Assembly: GCF_026683955.1 (NCBI RefSeq)
Contig: NZ_CP113343.1
Span: 3,844,001 to 3,908,000 of the forward strand
DNA: 64,000 nt
From: Arthrobacter sp. MMS18-M83
Lineage (GTDB): Bacteria > Actinomycetota > Actinomycetes > Actinomycetales > Micrococcaceae
Reading direction: 5' to 3'
Of the stretch, positions 54,683-64,000 are shown piece after piece; the first letter of the stretch is position 1, and the number at the start of each line of letters is the position of its first letter. The position numbers were made by a program, and so were the translations under genes. The notes beneath the pieces were generated by a model. That model was not told the DNA's origin and ran no database searches. It saw only the letters and a program-made list of their open reading frames with translations.

Positions 54683-56482
54683 GTGAACAATGCCGTTTTG
54701 AGCTACCACGACGCCGTCCTTTTCCGTTCCGGGGAACGCTACCGCATCCTTGCCGGAGCCATCCATTACTTCCGTGTACACCCGGACCACTGGCAGGACC
54801 GGTTGCGCAAGCTCAAAGCCATGGGTGCCAACACCGTGGACACCTATGTGGCCTGGAACTTCCACCAGCCTAGTCCCGATATTGCACCGGATTTCAGTGG
54901 GTGGCGGGACCTCGGCCGGTTCATTGATCTCGCTGCTGAAGAAGGGCTTGATGTCATTGTCCGCCCGGGCCCCTACATTTGCGCCGAGTGGGACAATGGC
55001 GGCTTCCCTGCGTGGCTCACGGGCACCCCGGGAATCGGTTTGCGTTGCCTCGACCCTCTGTTCACGGACCCTATTGAGCAATGGTTCGACCACTTGCTTC
55101 CCATCATCGCCAGCCGCCAGGCATCTGTCGGAGGGCCGGTGGTGGCCGTGCAGATCGAGAACGAATACGGCAGCTACGGCGACGATCACCACTACATCCG
55201 TTGGAATCGCCGCGCACTTGAAGAGCGCGGAATCACTGAAATGCTGTTCACTGCCGACGGCGGCACGGACTACTACCTCGACGGCGGCGCCATTGACGGG
55301 ACGTGGGCGACGGCGACCCTAGGCAGCCGCGGCGACGAAGCGGTGGCCACGTGGGCACGACGCCGGCCAGGCGAGCCGTTCTTCAACGTGGAGTTCTGGG
55401 GCGGCTGGTTCGACCACTGGGGCGAACACCATCACGTCCGGGATGCCGCGGAAGCCGCCGCGGAGGTCCGGAAAATGCTCGACCTGGACGGCTCAGTTTG
55501 CATTTACATGGCCCACGGAGGCACCAATTTTGGGCTCCGTTCCGGCAGCAACCACAATGGCTCCCGCATCCAACCCACGGTCACGAGCTACGATTCGGAC
55601 GCTCCCATCGCGGAGAACGGAGCCCTCACCCCTAAGTTCCATGCGCTCCGGCGGGAGTTCCTCCGGGCGCAAGGGATCGAGGAACTCACTGAGCTTCCGC
55701 AGGAGCTGCTCGCCGAGCCGGCGGTCCTCCCTGCGCAGACTTTGCCGCTGGCGCCCGGCCCGGAACTTCTGGCGCTTGCCAGGGCAGCGGGCGCCCCTGT
55801 GCCGAATGTCCGGCCGCTGAGCTTTGAACAATTGGGGCTCGACGCCGGCATGGTGCTGTATTCGGCAGACGCGGTGCTTCCAGGAAAACCCGGGACCCCG
55901 ACGGAATCGGCACTTCGAATCACCGGATTGAACGATCGTGCCTACATCTGGGTGGATGGCGCCTTCGTCGGAATCCTCGACGACGTCACTGCGGCGGAAG
56001 GCTTGAAGGTCACCGGCAAAGGGGCTCCCGTCAAGCTGGAGATCCTCGTGGAGAACCTCGGGCGGATCAACTACGGACCCCTCACCGGGCACGGCAAAGG
56101 AATCCTCGGCGGCGTCCTGGTCAACCAGCGATACACCTTTAATTGGACGCAGACGCCTGTGCGGCTCGCAGAGTGGGGCCCTGCGGAGATAAAGCAGCTT
56201 GCCGGGGCAGAGTTCGTGGCTGAGCAAGCGGCGGACAGCTACCTTGCCCTGCCGGACTCCGGCAAGGGCTTTGTCTGGATCAACGGGTTCCTCCTTGGCA
56301 GGTACTGGGGCATAGGGCCCCAGCAGACGCTGTACGTTCCGGCGCCGCTCATCCGTGCAGGCAGCAACATCATCAAAGTGCTTGAACTTGAAAAGACCGG
56401 CACCGTGGTGGAACTTCGTGAAAGCGCCGATCTTGGCGCAACCGACAACTCGGAGATCGCGGCGGCGTTGTTGCCCGCTTAG
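54683..56482 (+). CDS. Beta-galactosidase, glycoside hydrolase family 35
   Basis: A 599-residue GH35 enzyme. The barrel begins AGAIHYFRVHPDHWQDRL and has VRPGPYICAEWDNGG, the acid/base glutamate in QIENEYGSYG (near residue 160) and the nucleophile glutamate in NVEFWGGWFDHWGE (near 237). C-terminal jelly-roll domains follow (ENLGRINYGPLTGHGKGI; FVWINGFLLGRYW). No signal peptide is present, so it is cytoplasmic and acts on imported galactosides. The start is GTG 54683. Confidence 0.93.
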   Translation: MNNAVLSYHDAVLFRSGERYRILAGAIHYFRVHPDHWQDRLRKLKAMGANTVDTYVAWNFHQPSPDIAPDFSGWRDLGRFIDLAAEEGLDVIVRPGPYICAEWDNGGFPAWLTGTPGIGLRCLDPLFTDPIEQWFDHLLPIIASRQASVGGPVVAVQIENEYGSYGDDHHYIRWNRRALEERGITEMLFTADGGTDYYLDGGAIDGTWATATLGSRGDEAVATWARRRPGEPFFNVEFWGGWFDHWGEHHHVRDAAEAAAEVRKMLDLDGSVCIYMAHGGTNFGLRSGSNHNGSRIQPTVTSYDSDAPIAENGALTPKFHALRREFLRAQGIEELTELPQELLAEPAVLPAQTLPLAPGPELLALARAAGAPVPNVRPLSFEQLGLDAGMVLYSADAVLPGKPGTPTESALRITGLNDRAYIWVDGAFVGILDDVTAAEGLKVTGKGAPVKLEILVENLGRINYGPLTGHGKGILGGVLVNQRYTFNWTQTPVRLAEWGPAEIKQLAGAEFVAEQAADSYLALPDSGKGFVWINGFLLGRYWGIGPQQTLYVPAPLIRAGSNIIKVLELEKTGTVVELRESADLGATDNSEIAAALLPA

Positions 56483-56492
56483 GCTGGGCTCC

Positions 56493-56951
56493 ATGAGCAT
56501 CCACTTCGACACCCGCCCGGCCGCATATGGAGTTGTCATCCGCGACGGAGCGATCCTTCTCGCCTATTGGAAGCAAGACGGCAAAGAAGGCTGGACCCTT
56601 CCCGGCGGAGGCCTGGACCTGGGGGAGCATCCTGTGGATGGTTGCCGCCGCGAGATCCAGGAGGAAACCGGGTACGACGCCGAGATCGGAGCGATGCTGG
56701 GCATCGACGTCGGCCACTGGCCGGGCGAGGAGCGCCTGGACGGATCGGACCGTGATTTCCAAGCGATCCGCTTGGTCTACGAGGCCAACATCACCGGTGG
56801 CGAACTGACCCACGAGATAGACGGCAGCACCACCCGTGCTGCATGGGTTCCGTTGGACAAAGTGCCCGGACTAAACCGTGTTTCCCTGGTGGATATCGGC
56901 CTCCGTTTGCACAGTGAACGGCCCCTCAACGGAAAACTCCCGACGTCCTGA
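56493..56951 (+). CDS. Nudix hydrolase
   Basis: A 152-residue Nudix protein. The box is complete: GGGLDLGEHPVDGCRREIQE followed by ETGYDAEIG, with Gly, Glu, Arg-Glu and Glu-Glu in the expected places. It hydrolyses a nucleoside diphosphate linked to another moiety; the substrate is unknown. ATG 56493 lies ten bases after the beta-galactosidase stop. Confidence 0.9.
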   Translation: MSIHFDTRPAAYGVVIRDGAILLAYWKQDGKEGWTLPGGGLDLGEHPVDGCRREIQEETGYDAEIGAMLGIDVGHWPGEERLDGSDRDFQAIRLVYEANITGGELTHEIDGSTTRAAWVPLDKVPGLNRVSLVDIGLRLHSERPLNGKLPTS

Positions 56952-57087
56952 GCATTGCCGATTCATTACGGTCTTCGCGCCTGCGCTGACATCGTCGGTG
57001 GTGCTGGTTAGGCTGTAGAAACATCACGTCACTGTTGATTCATTTCCATCGTTGATATTGCAGCCCAACAGTTAGGTAAGCCCGGGA

Positions 57088-58173
57088 ATGGCTGAAGCCA
57101 TGATTGAGTTCCAGAGCGTCACCAAGCAGTATCAGGGCGGGCAACCCGCTGTTGACGGATTGAGCATGTCCATCGACAAAGGTGCCATCACAGTGTTCGT
57201 CGGGCCTTCGGGCTGCGGGAAGACCACCTCCCTCCGGATGATCAACCGCATGGTGGAGCCCACGTCGGGCACCATCACCGTGGCCGGCAAGGATGTTTCG
57301 AACGAACCGGCCGCCCAATTGCGCCGCTCCATGGGCTACGTCATGCAGTCCTCGGGGCTCATGCCCCACCGTTCCGTGCTGGACAATATCGCCACTGTTC
57401 CAAGGCTCAATGGTGTTTCCAAAGCGGCGGCCCGCAAACGCGCGGAGGAATTGCTCGACGTCGTCGGGCTGGCCTCCGTACTCGGCAAGCGGTACCCGTC
57501 CCAACTGTCCGGCGGCCAGCAGCAGCGCGTCGGGGTGGCGCGCGCGCTCGCGGCGGACCCGCCGGTCTTGCTGATGGATGAGCCGTTCAGCGCGGTGGAC
57601 CCCGTAGTTCGTGACGAACTCCAACAGGAACTCCTCCGGCTTCAGCGCGAACTGGCCAAGACCATCGTCTTCGTCACCCACGACATTGACGAGGCCACCG
57701 TCCTGGGCGACAAGGTGGCCGTCTTCGCCGTCGGGGGCAAACTGGCGCAATATGCGGCGCCGGAAGAGATCCTCCGCGCTCCCGCCAACGATTTCGTGGC
57801 CTCCTTTGTTGGCCGCGACAGGGGCTTCCGGCACCTTGCCTTCAATGGCGCCGATGCGGTGCCGGTGCATCCAGTCAAGACCGTGGAAGCGCCGCAGCTT
57901 GCCGCGGGCAGCAGCGAATGGGCATTGGTGCTCGACGGCGACGCCCGGCCCATGGGATGGGCCTCGCCACGTGACGGTGCCGGGCTGATACCCGGAGGAT
58001 CCTTGTTCCGGCGCGGCGACACGCTCCGCCGGGCGCTGGATGCCGCCTTGTCCTCGCCGTCGGGCTTGGGCGTGGTAGTCGACGACGACGGCAGGCTCAC
58101 CGGTGTCCTCAAAGCCGAGGAAGTCCTGGCGCTGATCGAAGAAACCCGGCACAACCGGGAGGACGCCCCCTGA
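57088..58173 (+). CDS. Osmoprotectant ABC importer ATPase (OpuCA/ProV type)
   Basis: A 361-residue ABC ATPase: Walker A VGPSGCGKTTSL, signature LSGGQQQRVGVARAL, Walker B VLLMDEPFSAVDP, then a C-terminal CBS-like region (VVVDDDGRLTGVLKAEEVL) that senses ionic strength in OpuCA. It begins a four-gene operon with two permeases and a binding lipoprotein, the layout of glycine betaine/choline/carnitine importers. Its stop TGA shares a base with the next ATG. An alternative start is ATG 57100. Confidence 0.92.
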   Translation: MAEAMIEFQSVTKQYQGGQPAVDGLSMSIDKGAITVFVGPSGCGKTTSLRMINRMVEPTSGTITVAGKDVSNEPAAQLRRSMGYVMQSSGLMPHRSVLDNIATVPRLNGVSKAAARKRAEELLDVVGLASVLGKRYPSQLSGGQQQRVGVARALAADPPVLLMDEPFSAVDPVVRDELQQELLRLQRELAKTIVFVTHDIDEATVLGDKVAVFAVGGKLAQYAAPEEILRAPANDFVASFVGRDRGFRHLAFNGADAVPVHPVKTVEAPQLAAGSSEWALVLDGDARPMGWASPRDGAGLIPGGSLFRRGDTLRRALDAALSSPSGLGVVVDDDGRLTGVLKAEEVLALIEETRHNREDAP

Positions 58174-58883
58174 TGGAATGGTTCCTGGCGAACAGCGGGA
58201 TGGTCTTCGAGCGGGCCGGCGAGCACCTTATCCTGGCTTTGATCCCCATGGTGCTCGGCCTGCTCATTGCCGTGCCACTGGGCCAGTTGGCTCGGAGGAA
58301 CCGAACGCTCAGGACTGTGGTCACCACCGGAAGTTCCCTGCTATACACCATTCCTTCCCTGGCGCTTTTCATCATTCTGCCGCCGATCCTGAACACCCGG
58401 ATCCTTGATCCGCTCAACGTGGTGGTTGCCCTCACCATCTATGCCGTTGCGTTGTTGGTAAGGGCTGCCATGGACGCCTTCGATTCGGTGGACGACGACC
58501 TCCGGATGGCGGCAGTTTCCATGGGTTTCAAGCCGACCGCACGGTTCCTGCAGATCGACCTGCCCCTTTCCTTGCCGGTGCTCTTCGCGGGCTTGCGCGT
58601 GGTCTCCGTCAGCAATATCTCCCTGGTCAGCGTGGCCGCGCTCCTGGGGGTCGGAAATCTGGGAATGTTGTTCACCGACGGCCTTCAGCGCACGTTCGTC
58701 ACTGAGGTAGTGGTCGGCATCATCGCCATTCTCCTGCTTGCCCTCATCATGGACACGTTCCTGGTCCTCCTGGAGAAGGCACTGACCCCCTGGACACGGG
58801 CCAGTGCCGTAACCACCAAGCAAGAAACCAAGGCAGGGCTGGCCATCGCGGAAACCCGGATCCACGCGGAGGCGGCCCGATGA
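58173..58883 (+). CDS. Osmoprotectant ABC importer permease (OpuCB type)
   Basis: A 236-residue permease with about five to six transmembrane segments and the coupling region DDLRMAAVSMGFKPTARFLQIDLPLSLP. It overlaps the ATPase gene by one base and the second permease gene as ATGA. Confidence 0.9.
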   Translation: MEWFLANSGMVFERAGEHLILALIPMVLGLLIAVPLGQLARRNRTLRTVVTTGSSLLYTIPSLALFIILPPILNTRILDPLNVVVALTIYAVALLVRAAMDAFDSVDDDLRMAAVSMGFKPTARFLQIDLPLSLPVLFAGLRVVSVSNISLVSVAALLGVGNLGMLFTDGLQRTFVTEVVVGIIAILLLALIMDTFLVLLEKALTPWTRASAVTTKQETKAGLAIAETRIHAEAAR

Positions 58884-59623
58884 GCAACTTCCTGGACACG
58901 GTCGCGTGGCTCACGGATCCGGATCATTGGTCAGGAAGCGGCGGAATCGCCACCAGGCTCCTTGAACACCTGCAGTATTCGGCCCTGGTCCTGGCGATTG
59001 CCGCGGCCATCGCCGTACCGGTGGGCCTCTTCATCGGCCACACCGGACATGGACGCGTCGTCGCCGTGGCATTCGCCGGTGCCTTGCGGGCCCTCCCCAC
59101 CCTCGGCTTGCTCGTCCTGTTTGCTTTGTTGGCCGGAAGCGGTCTCATGCCGCCCGTGTGGGCGTTGGTCATCCTGACTGTGCCACCCCTTTTGGCGGGG
59201 ACATACGCCGGGATTTCGAGCGTCGATCCGAATGTCGTTGACGGGGCCAGGGCCATGGGCATGACCGAACTCCAGATATTGTTCCGCGTGGAGCTGCCCA
59301 ACGGCCTGCAAGTCATGTTTGGGGGCATCCGCACTGCGGTCCTGCAGGTCATCGCGACGGTTTCCGTCGTGGCCTACCTTCCTTTGGGCGGCCTGGGGCG
59401 TTATCTTTTTGACGGATTGGTCCTCCAGGACTTTCCCCGCATGCTGGGCGGGTCACTGCTCATCGCGGCGTTGGCAATCGCCGTCGACCTCATTCTGGCG
59501 CTGGCGCAGAGGATTCTGCTTCCGCCCGGACTTTCCATCGATTCCAACGGCGGCCACAAGGCCACCGGAGATCTCGCAGCCGCTGCACCAGCAGGAGCTG
59601 CCGTTCAAGGAGGTACCGCATGA
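58880..59623 (+). CDS. Osmoprotectant ABC importer permease (OpuCD type)
   Basis: A 247-residue permease, partner of the previous one. It has LRALPTLGLLVLFALLAG, DGARAMGMTELQILFRVELPN as the coupling loop and five to six hydrophobic segments. Overlaps with both neighbours are four bases. Confidence 0.9.
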   Translation: MSNFLDTVAWLTDPDHWSGSGGIATRLLEHLQYSALVLAIAAAIAVPVGLFIGHTGHGRVVAVAFAGALRALPTLGLLVLFALLAGSGLMPPVWALVILTVPPLLAGTYAGISSVDPNVVDGARAMGMTELQILFRVELPNGLQVMFGGIRTAVLQVIATVSVVAYLPLGGLGRYLFDGLVLQDFPRMLGGSLLIAALAIAVDLILALAQRILLPPGLSIDSNGGHKATGDLAAAAPAGAAVQGGTA

Positions 59624-60564
59624 AGCACCCCGTCACCCTGACCCGCCGCGGGCTCGGAGGCCTAGCGGCCGGAGTCGGCGTTGCACTTGCCCTGAGCGCA
59701 TGTGGCGGCAGCCCGCTGTCCACGCCATCCACTAATGCTCCCTCCGGGGCCGGGGGATCGCTGACCGTGGGTTCGGCCGATTTCCCGGAGAGCCAAGTCA
59801 TTGCCGAAATCTACGCCGGAGCACTGAACGCCGCGGGCGTCACGGCCACTACCAAACCCAATATTGGATCGCGCGAGATCTACTTCAAGGCCGTCCAGGA
59901 CGGTTCGATCGATCTCGCCCCGGATTACTCAGGCAACCTGCTGTCCTACTTGGACAAGAACGCTACCCAGGTCTCGGCAGATGACGTCTTCAAGGCGTTG
60001 CCCGGAAAGCTTCCGCAGGGATTGGGAGTGCTGGACGCTGCCAAGGCCGAGGACAAGGACGCCATGGTTGTCACCAAGGCCACGGCGGAGAAGTACCAGC
60101 TCAAATCCATCGATGACCTCGCCAAGGTCTGCAAGGATCTCACGATGGCGGCGCCGGCAACTTTTGAGACCCGTGCCTACGGCTTCCCGGGTCTTAAAGC
60201 CAACTACAACTGCGTGCTCAAGGCCCTGAAGCCGTTCAGCGATGGCGGCGGCAACCTGACGTTGCAGGCTCTGCTGTCCAACGACGTTCAGGTTGCGGAC
60301 ATCTACACCACCACTCCGTCCATCCAGGACAACGCGCTGGTGGTGTTGGATGATCCCAAGAACAACTTCAAGGCCCAGCAGGTCCTCCCGCTGTACAACA
60401 AGGCCAAGATGACAGACAAGGCGAAGGACGCCCTCAACGCCGTGTCCAAGATCCTGAGCACGGACGACCTCATCAGCCTCAACCGCGCAGTCAGCGGCAA
60501 CCAGAAGCAGAACCCCAAGGACGCCGCAGCCGCATGGCTCAAGGACAAGGGGATCGTGAAGTAA
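59620..60564 (+). CDS. Osmoprotectant-binding lipoprotein (OpuCC/OsmX type)
   Basis: A 314-residue lipoprotein with a twin-arginine-like start (TRRGLGGLAAG), lipobox LALSACGGS and an OpuAC-type domain (LTVGSADFPESQVIAEIYAG; GSREIYFKAVQDGSIDLAPDY; YTTTPSIQDNALVVLDDP). It is the last gene of the operon and delivers quaternary amines such as glycine betaine or choline to the permease pair. A hairpin terminator follows. Confidence 0.92.
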   Translation: MKHPVTLTRRGLGGLAAGVGVALALSACGGSPLSTPSTNAPSGAGGSLTVGSADFPESQVIAEIYAGALNAAGVTATTKPNIGSREIYFKAVQDGSIDLAPDYSGNLLSYLDKNATQVSADDVFKALPGKLPQGLGVLDAAKAEDKDAMVVTKATAEKYQLKSIDDLAKVCKDLTMAAPATFETRAYGFPGLKANYNCVLKALKPFSDGGGNLTLQALLSNDVQVADIYTTTPSIQDNALVVLDDPKNNFKAQQVLPLYNKAKMTDKAKDALNAVSKILSTDDLISLNRAVSGNQKQNPKDAAAAWLKDKGIVK

Positions 60565-60582
60565 CCTTCACGAGAAATGCTC

Positions 60583-60619
60583 GACGGCGGCGAGGAACCC
60601 AGGGGGCCTCGCCGCCGTC
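60583..60619 (+). terminator. Hairpin after the osmoprotectant operon
   Basis: GACGGCGGCGAGG pairs with CCTCGCCGCCGTC, an exact 13-base stem with an eleven-base loop. The tail (GTCGTTAAT) is only weakly T-rich. Confidence 0.7.
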
Positions 60620-60678
60620 GTCGTTAATGTGAGTGATGTCTCAACTGAAGTACATCCCTGGTATGGCATATTTGATGA

Positions 60679-61899
60679 ATGGCAGAATTCAAGCAGTCCA
60701 CCAAGCTTCATAATGTCCTTTACGACATCCGTGGACCGATTCTTCAGGCCGCCCAGCAGATGGAGGCTGAGGGTCACCGCATCCTCAAACTGAATATCGG
60801 AAACCCGGCACCGTTCGGATTTGAAGCGCCGGACGCGATTTTGGTGGATATGATCCGCCATCTGCCCCATGCCCAGGGATACAGCGATTCGCGCGGTATT
60901 TTCTCAGCCCGCACCGCCGTCTCGCAGTACTACCAGACCCGCGGCATCCAAAACATCCACGTTGACGACATCTACCTTGGCAACGGCGTCAGCGAGCTCA
61001 TCACCATGTCGCTCATGGCTTTGCTGGAAGTGGGAGACGAGATCCTCATCCCCACTCCCGACTACCCGCTCTGGACTGCCTCGGTGGCATTGGCCGGCGG
61101 CCGCCCTGTCCACTATCTGTGCGACGAAGAGTCGGGCTGGCAGCCCGACCTTGAGGACATGGAATCCAAGATCACGCCTCAAACCAAGGGCATCGTGGTC
61201 ATCAACCCGAACAACCCCACGGGGGCGGTGTACCCGGAGGAGACCCTCAAGAAGATCGTGGCCCTGGCTGAAAAGCATGGCCTGGTGGTGTTCGCGGATG
61301 AGATCTACGAGAAAATCCTCTACGAAGACGCTGTCCACGTGAATCTTGCCGGGCTCACCGGCGACGACGTACTGTGCCTGACGTTCAGCGGACTGTCCAA
61401 GGCATACCGGGTGTGTGGCTACCGTGCTGGCTGGATGGCCATCTCTGGTCCCAAGAAGGATGCCGCCGACTACCTCGAAGGCATCAACCTGCTGGCCAAC
61501 ATGCGTTTGTGCGCCAACGTGCCGGCACAGCATGCCATCCAGACCGCCTTGGGCGGCCACCAGAGCATCAATGACTTGATCCTGCCCGGCGGTAGGCTCC
61601 TCGAGCAGCGGAACAAAGCCTACGATCTGCTCAACGCGATCCCAGGAGTCAGCACACAGCAGGCCAGGGGTGCCCTTTACCTGTTCCCGAAGCTTGACCC
61701 CGAGGTCTATCACATCCGCGACGACGAGAAATTCGTCCTTGACCTGCTCAAGGAACAAAAGATACTCGTCTCACACGGCCGGGCCTTCAACTGGGTGCGT
61801 CCGGACCATTTCCGCATGGTGACCCTGCCAAACGTCAAGGACATTGAAGAAGCGATTGGGCGCATGGCGGACTTCCTCGGGCGGTACGAAGGCAACTAG
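60679..61899 (+). CDS. Aminotransferase, class I (AlaA-like)
   Basis: A 406-residue PLP aminotransferase of the AlaA/AlaT type, which makes alanine from pyruvate and glutamate. The PLP lysine lies in FSGLSKAYRVCGYRAGW near residue 240; NPNNPTGAVYPEE and the N-terminal LNIGNPAPFGFEAPD are typical of the group. The length is normal and the gene appears single, with no coupled neighbour. Confidence 0.9.
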   Translation: MAEFKQSTKLHNVLYDIRGPILQAAQQMEAEGHRILKLNIGNPAPFGFEAPDAILVDMIRHLPHAQGYSDSRGIFSARTAVSQYYQTRGIQNIHVDDIYLGNGVSELITMSLMALLEVGDEILIPTPDYPLWTASVALAGGRPVHYLCDEESGWQPDLEDMESKITPQTKGIVVINPNNPTGAVYPEETLKKIVALAEKHGLVVFADEIYEKILYEDAVHVNLAGLTGDDVLCLTFSGLSKAYRVCGYRAGWMAISGPKKDAADYLEGINLLANMRLCANVPAQHAIQTALGGHQSINDLILPGGRLLEQRNKAYDLLNAIPGVSTQQARGALYLFPKLDPEVYHIRDDEKFVLDLLKEQKILVSHGRAFNWVRPDHFRMVTLPNVKDIEEAIGRMADFLGRYEGN

Positions 61900-61950
61900 C
61901 CTGTTGTGCAAGCCGCGACGAAATGCGGTCGGACCAGAGGGGACGTCGAA

Positions 61951-62805
61951 ATGGCCGGGACCACGGAGTTCACGAAGCAGGTATCCACCGTCTTGAAGGC
62001 CGGACCGGGATTTTCGCTGGATGCGGTAGACGCCGATTCGACACCCGGCTACAAGGGGAAGAAGTCTGACGGCGTCGCTTTGCTGGCAGCCCAGGACGGT
62101 CGTCTGGATGTCCTGCAGGAGATGCTCTTTGCCGAGGGAAAATTTGGCAGCCCCAAGCGGGTGCTGTTGATCCTCCAAGCCATGGATACTGCCGGCAAGG
62201 GCGGGATTGTTGAGCATGTCGTGGGATCGATGGATCCGCAGGGAGTCAAGGTTGCCCCGTTCAAGGCGCCGACTGATGAAGAGAAAGCCCACGATTTCCT
62301 CTGGCGGATCGAGAAGGCGTTGCCCCCCGCCGGATTCGTCGGAGTCTTTGACCGCTCCCACTACGAGGACGTGCTGATACACCGCGTGCACGGGTGGGCT
62401 GATGAGGCCGAATTGGAACGGCGCTACGCGGCCATCAACGAGTTCGAGGCACACCTCGTCGAGCAAGGCACGGCGATCGTCAAGGTCATGCTGAACATCA
62501 GCCGTGATGAACAGAAAGCGCGCCTGCTGGCCCGATTGGATGACCCTTCCAAGCATTGGAAGTACAGCACGGACGATCTCAAGGAACGCGCCTTTTGGGA
62601 TTCCTATATGGACGCCTATCAGCTGGTCTTCGAGAAAACATCAACCGAGGTGGCGCCCTGGTATGTGGTTCCGGCGAACAAGAAGTGGTTTGCGAGGATC
62701 GCTGTACAGGAGCTTCTACTCGAGGCCCTCGGGAAGCTGGATCTGGGCTGGCCGAAAGCCGACTTTGACGTGCCGGCCGAGCGGGCTCTGGCCGTCCAAT
62801 CCTAG
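61951..62805 (+). CDS. Polyphosphate kinase 2 family protein
   Basis: A 284-residue PPK2-type enzyme that transfers phosphate between polyphosphate and nucleotides. The P-loop is [13 protein letters not shown], Walker B lies in [17 protein letters not shown], and the lid region [20 protein letters not shown] follows. ATG 61951 with GAGGGGA upstream is preferred to an opening at 61906. Its stop codon shares the palindrome CTAG (62802-62805) with that of the convergent xseB. Confidence 0.92.
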   Translation: MAGTTEFTKQVSTVLKAGPGFSLDAVDADSTPGYKGKKSDGVALLAAQDGRLDVLQEMLFAEGKFGSPKRVLLILQAMDTAGKGGIVEHVVGSMDPQGVKVAPFKAPTDEEKAHDFLWRIEKALPPAGFVGVFDRSHYEDVLIHRVHGWADEAELERRYAAINEFEAHLVEQGTAIVKVMLNISRDEQKARLLARLDDPSKHWKYSTDDLKERAFWDSYMDAYQLVFEKTSTEVAPWYVVPANKKWFARIAVQELLLEALGKLDLGWPKADFDVPAERALAVQS

Positions 62806-63059
62806 CTGGCCGTCGGGCCGTCCTCGCCGTTGCTTCGAGCCGCGGCCAGCCTCCTGCGGGCACCCTCCAGCCACTCTTCGCAGCGCTTCGCCAAAGCCTC
62901 GCCGCGTTCCCAAAGGGCGAGTGATTCCTCAAGGCTTGCACCGCCGGCTTCAAGGCGGCCAACCACGCCCATGAGTTGCTCGCGGGCTTCCTCGTAACTG
63001 AGGGCGTCCAGGTTCTCCGCCGAGGTTTTAGCCTCTGGGGAGGAGTTCTCTGCTGTCAT
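62802..63059 (-). CDS. xseB: Exodeoxyribonuclease VII small subunit
   Basis: An 85-residue XseB with the family core [38 protein letters not shown]. It joins the large subunit to form an enzyme degrading single-stranded DNA. It starts three bases after the xseA stop. Confidence 0.93.
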   Translation of the reverse strand: MTAENSSPEAKTSAENLDALSYEEAREQLMGVVGRLEAGGASLEESLALWERGEALAKRCEEWLEGARRRLAAARSNGEDGPTAS

Positions 63060-63062
63060 TTC

Positions 63063-64000
63063 TTAATCCTCGTTCTGCTGTTGCTTGCTTGGGTTTCCGG
63101 AAGCTCCGGAAGACACGGCTGAGAGGCGGCCTTCTGCCAACCGCAGGGTCAGCTCGGTTCCGTCCGGGGCTTGGTCCGGGCTCCGGACAACATCGTGGCC
63201 GATGCCGTCCGCTCCCGTCACTTGGACCACCGCATAGCCGCGGTCCAGTGTTTTTTGCGGGGACAATGCCCTCACCTGAGCGCGGAGGTGGTGCATCTGG
63301 TCGACTGCGCGGACGACGGCGGAGCTAACGGCCGTGTGCGCGTGTTTCCGGAGTCGCTCGATGTCCTCTGCCCTGGCTGTGACCATTCCCTCAGGGAAAG
63401 CAAGCACGGGGCGTGACCTCAACGCGTTGAGGCTATCCGTTTCGCGGTCCACCAAGCGGCTTACGTTACGGTGCAGTTGCTCTCGAGCCTGCCGGACCCT
63501 CGCCAATTCCTCGGCGACGTCCGGCACGATCCTCTTCGCGGCGTCAGTGGGCGTGGACGCCCTCAGATCCGCGACGTCGTCCAAGATAGGGTGGTCGGCC
63601 TCATGGCCAATTGCGCTGACCACCGGAGTAGCCGCGGCAGATACCGCCCGTACCAGTTCCTCGTTGCTGAAGGGAAGCAGATCCTCCAACGCTCCGCCGC
63701 CACGGGCGATCACGATCACATCGACGTGGGGATCGGCGTCGAGTTCCCTGAGGGCAGCCAGGATCTGAGTCACCGCGGTGACCCCTTGGACAGCGACCTC
63801 GCGGATGGCGAATTCCACGGCTGGCCAGCGAAGGGCCGCATTGCGCAGCACGTCTTTCTTGGCATCCGAATCGCGGCCTGTGATCAGCCCGATCCGGTGG
63901 GGGAGCAGTGGCAGCCGTTTCTTCCGCGACTCGGAGAACAACCCTTCGGCGCCAAGCGCCTGACGCAAGCGTTCGATCCTCGCGAGGAGATCACCGAGGC
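63063..64000 (-). CDS. xseA: Exodeoxyribonuclease VII large subunit (5' end beyond window)
   Basis: The C-terminal roughly 310 residues of XseA, open to the right edge of the window. Conserved parts seen are LPLLPHRIGLITGRDSDAKKD, VIVIARGGGALEDLLPFSNE, ISAIGHEADHPILDDVADLR-like sequence near the middle, the long coiled region and the C-terminal LSPQKTLDRGYAVVQ. The N-terminal OB fold lies outside. It is a housekeeping gene. Confidence 0.93.
   Translation of the reverse strand, partial: LGDLLARIERLRQALGAEGLFSESRKKRLPLLPHRIGLITGRDSDAKKDVLRNAALRWPAVEFAIREVAVQGVTAVTQILAALRELDADPHVDVIVIARGGGALEDLLPFSNEELVRAVSAAATPVVSAIGHEADHPILDDVADLRASTPTDAAKRIVPDVAEELARVRQAREQLHRNVSRLVDRETDSLNALRSRPVLAFPEGMVTARAEDIERLRKHAHTAVSSAVVRAVDQMHHLRAQVRALSPQKTLDRGYAVVQVTGADGIGHDVVRSPDQAPDGTELTLRLAEGRLSAVSSGASGNPSKQQQNED

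Noticed and set aside
1..64000. CRISPR arrays, rRNA genes or a complete tRNA gene
   Set aside because: No spaced direct repeats, rRNA sequence or complete cloverleaf was seen.

Overview
This 64 kb window has the high GC content, dense GTG starts and ATGA/GTGA stop-start overlaps of an actinobacterium. The gene content (DhaK/RpiB/TIM-like tetritol genes, many LacI regulators, OpuC-type osmoprotectant importer, PPK2, LtrA) fits the Micrococcaceae, most likely the Arthrobacter / Paenarthrobacter / Pseudarthrobacter group. This is judged from protein sequence only. It looks like a chromosomal region: housekeeping genes at both ends (transketolase on the left, exonuclease VII on the right) enclose a long accessory stretch of sugar-catabolism loci.

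Layout. 1-3454 (minus): transketolase (3' end cut off by the window), rbsD and a frameshifted rbsK. 3682-14378 (plus): an apparent tetritol (threitol/erythritol) utilisation cluster with two zinc polyol dehydrogenases, a DUF2291 protein, a ribose-type ABC importer (ATPase, permease, lipoprotein), a DhaK-DhaL kinase, an RpiB-type isomerase, a TIM-like isomerase and a DeoR regulator. The expected flow is polyol to erythrulose to erythrulose phosphate to erythrose 4-phosphate, a transketolase substrate. 14.5-17.9 kb: an island-like patch with a tRNA/tmRNA-like 3' end, a frameshifted AAA ATPase, small unknown genes and a DUF805 protein.

17.9-38.5 kb: a second large catabolic locus. It contains a LacI repressor, a CUT1-type sugar importer, three isomerase/oxidoreductase gene pairs (two of the isomerases are close paralogues), an intact IS1182-like element, a second LacI repressor, the uronate genes uxaC, uxuB and manD, and an unusual gluconokinase-GH3 hydrolase fusion. 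TGGCAACCGGTTGCCA-like operators recur at its promoters, so it probably forms one regulon acting on an acidic or oxidised glycoside.

38.5-64 kb: a mix of stress, transport and amino-acid genes: SRAP peptidase, universal stress protein, a two-gene fluoride channel, EamA and MFS exporters each beside a regulator, LtrA, a decayed patch (44.2-46.0 kb) with remnants of a nucleotidyltransferase-like gene, corA and zapE around a small membrane-protein gene, two Lrp regulators, a Cys/Met PLP enzyme, a BadF-type kinase, pirin, GH35 beta-galactosidase, Nudix, an OpuC-like osmoprotectant ABC system, an AlaA-like aminotransferase, PPK2 and xseB/xseA.

Five genes carry what looks like one missing base each, all of the same sign and mostly at G/C runs. 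This could be local gene decay, but it may equally be an assembly artefact, so those genes are marked broken with that caveat.
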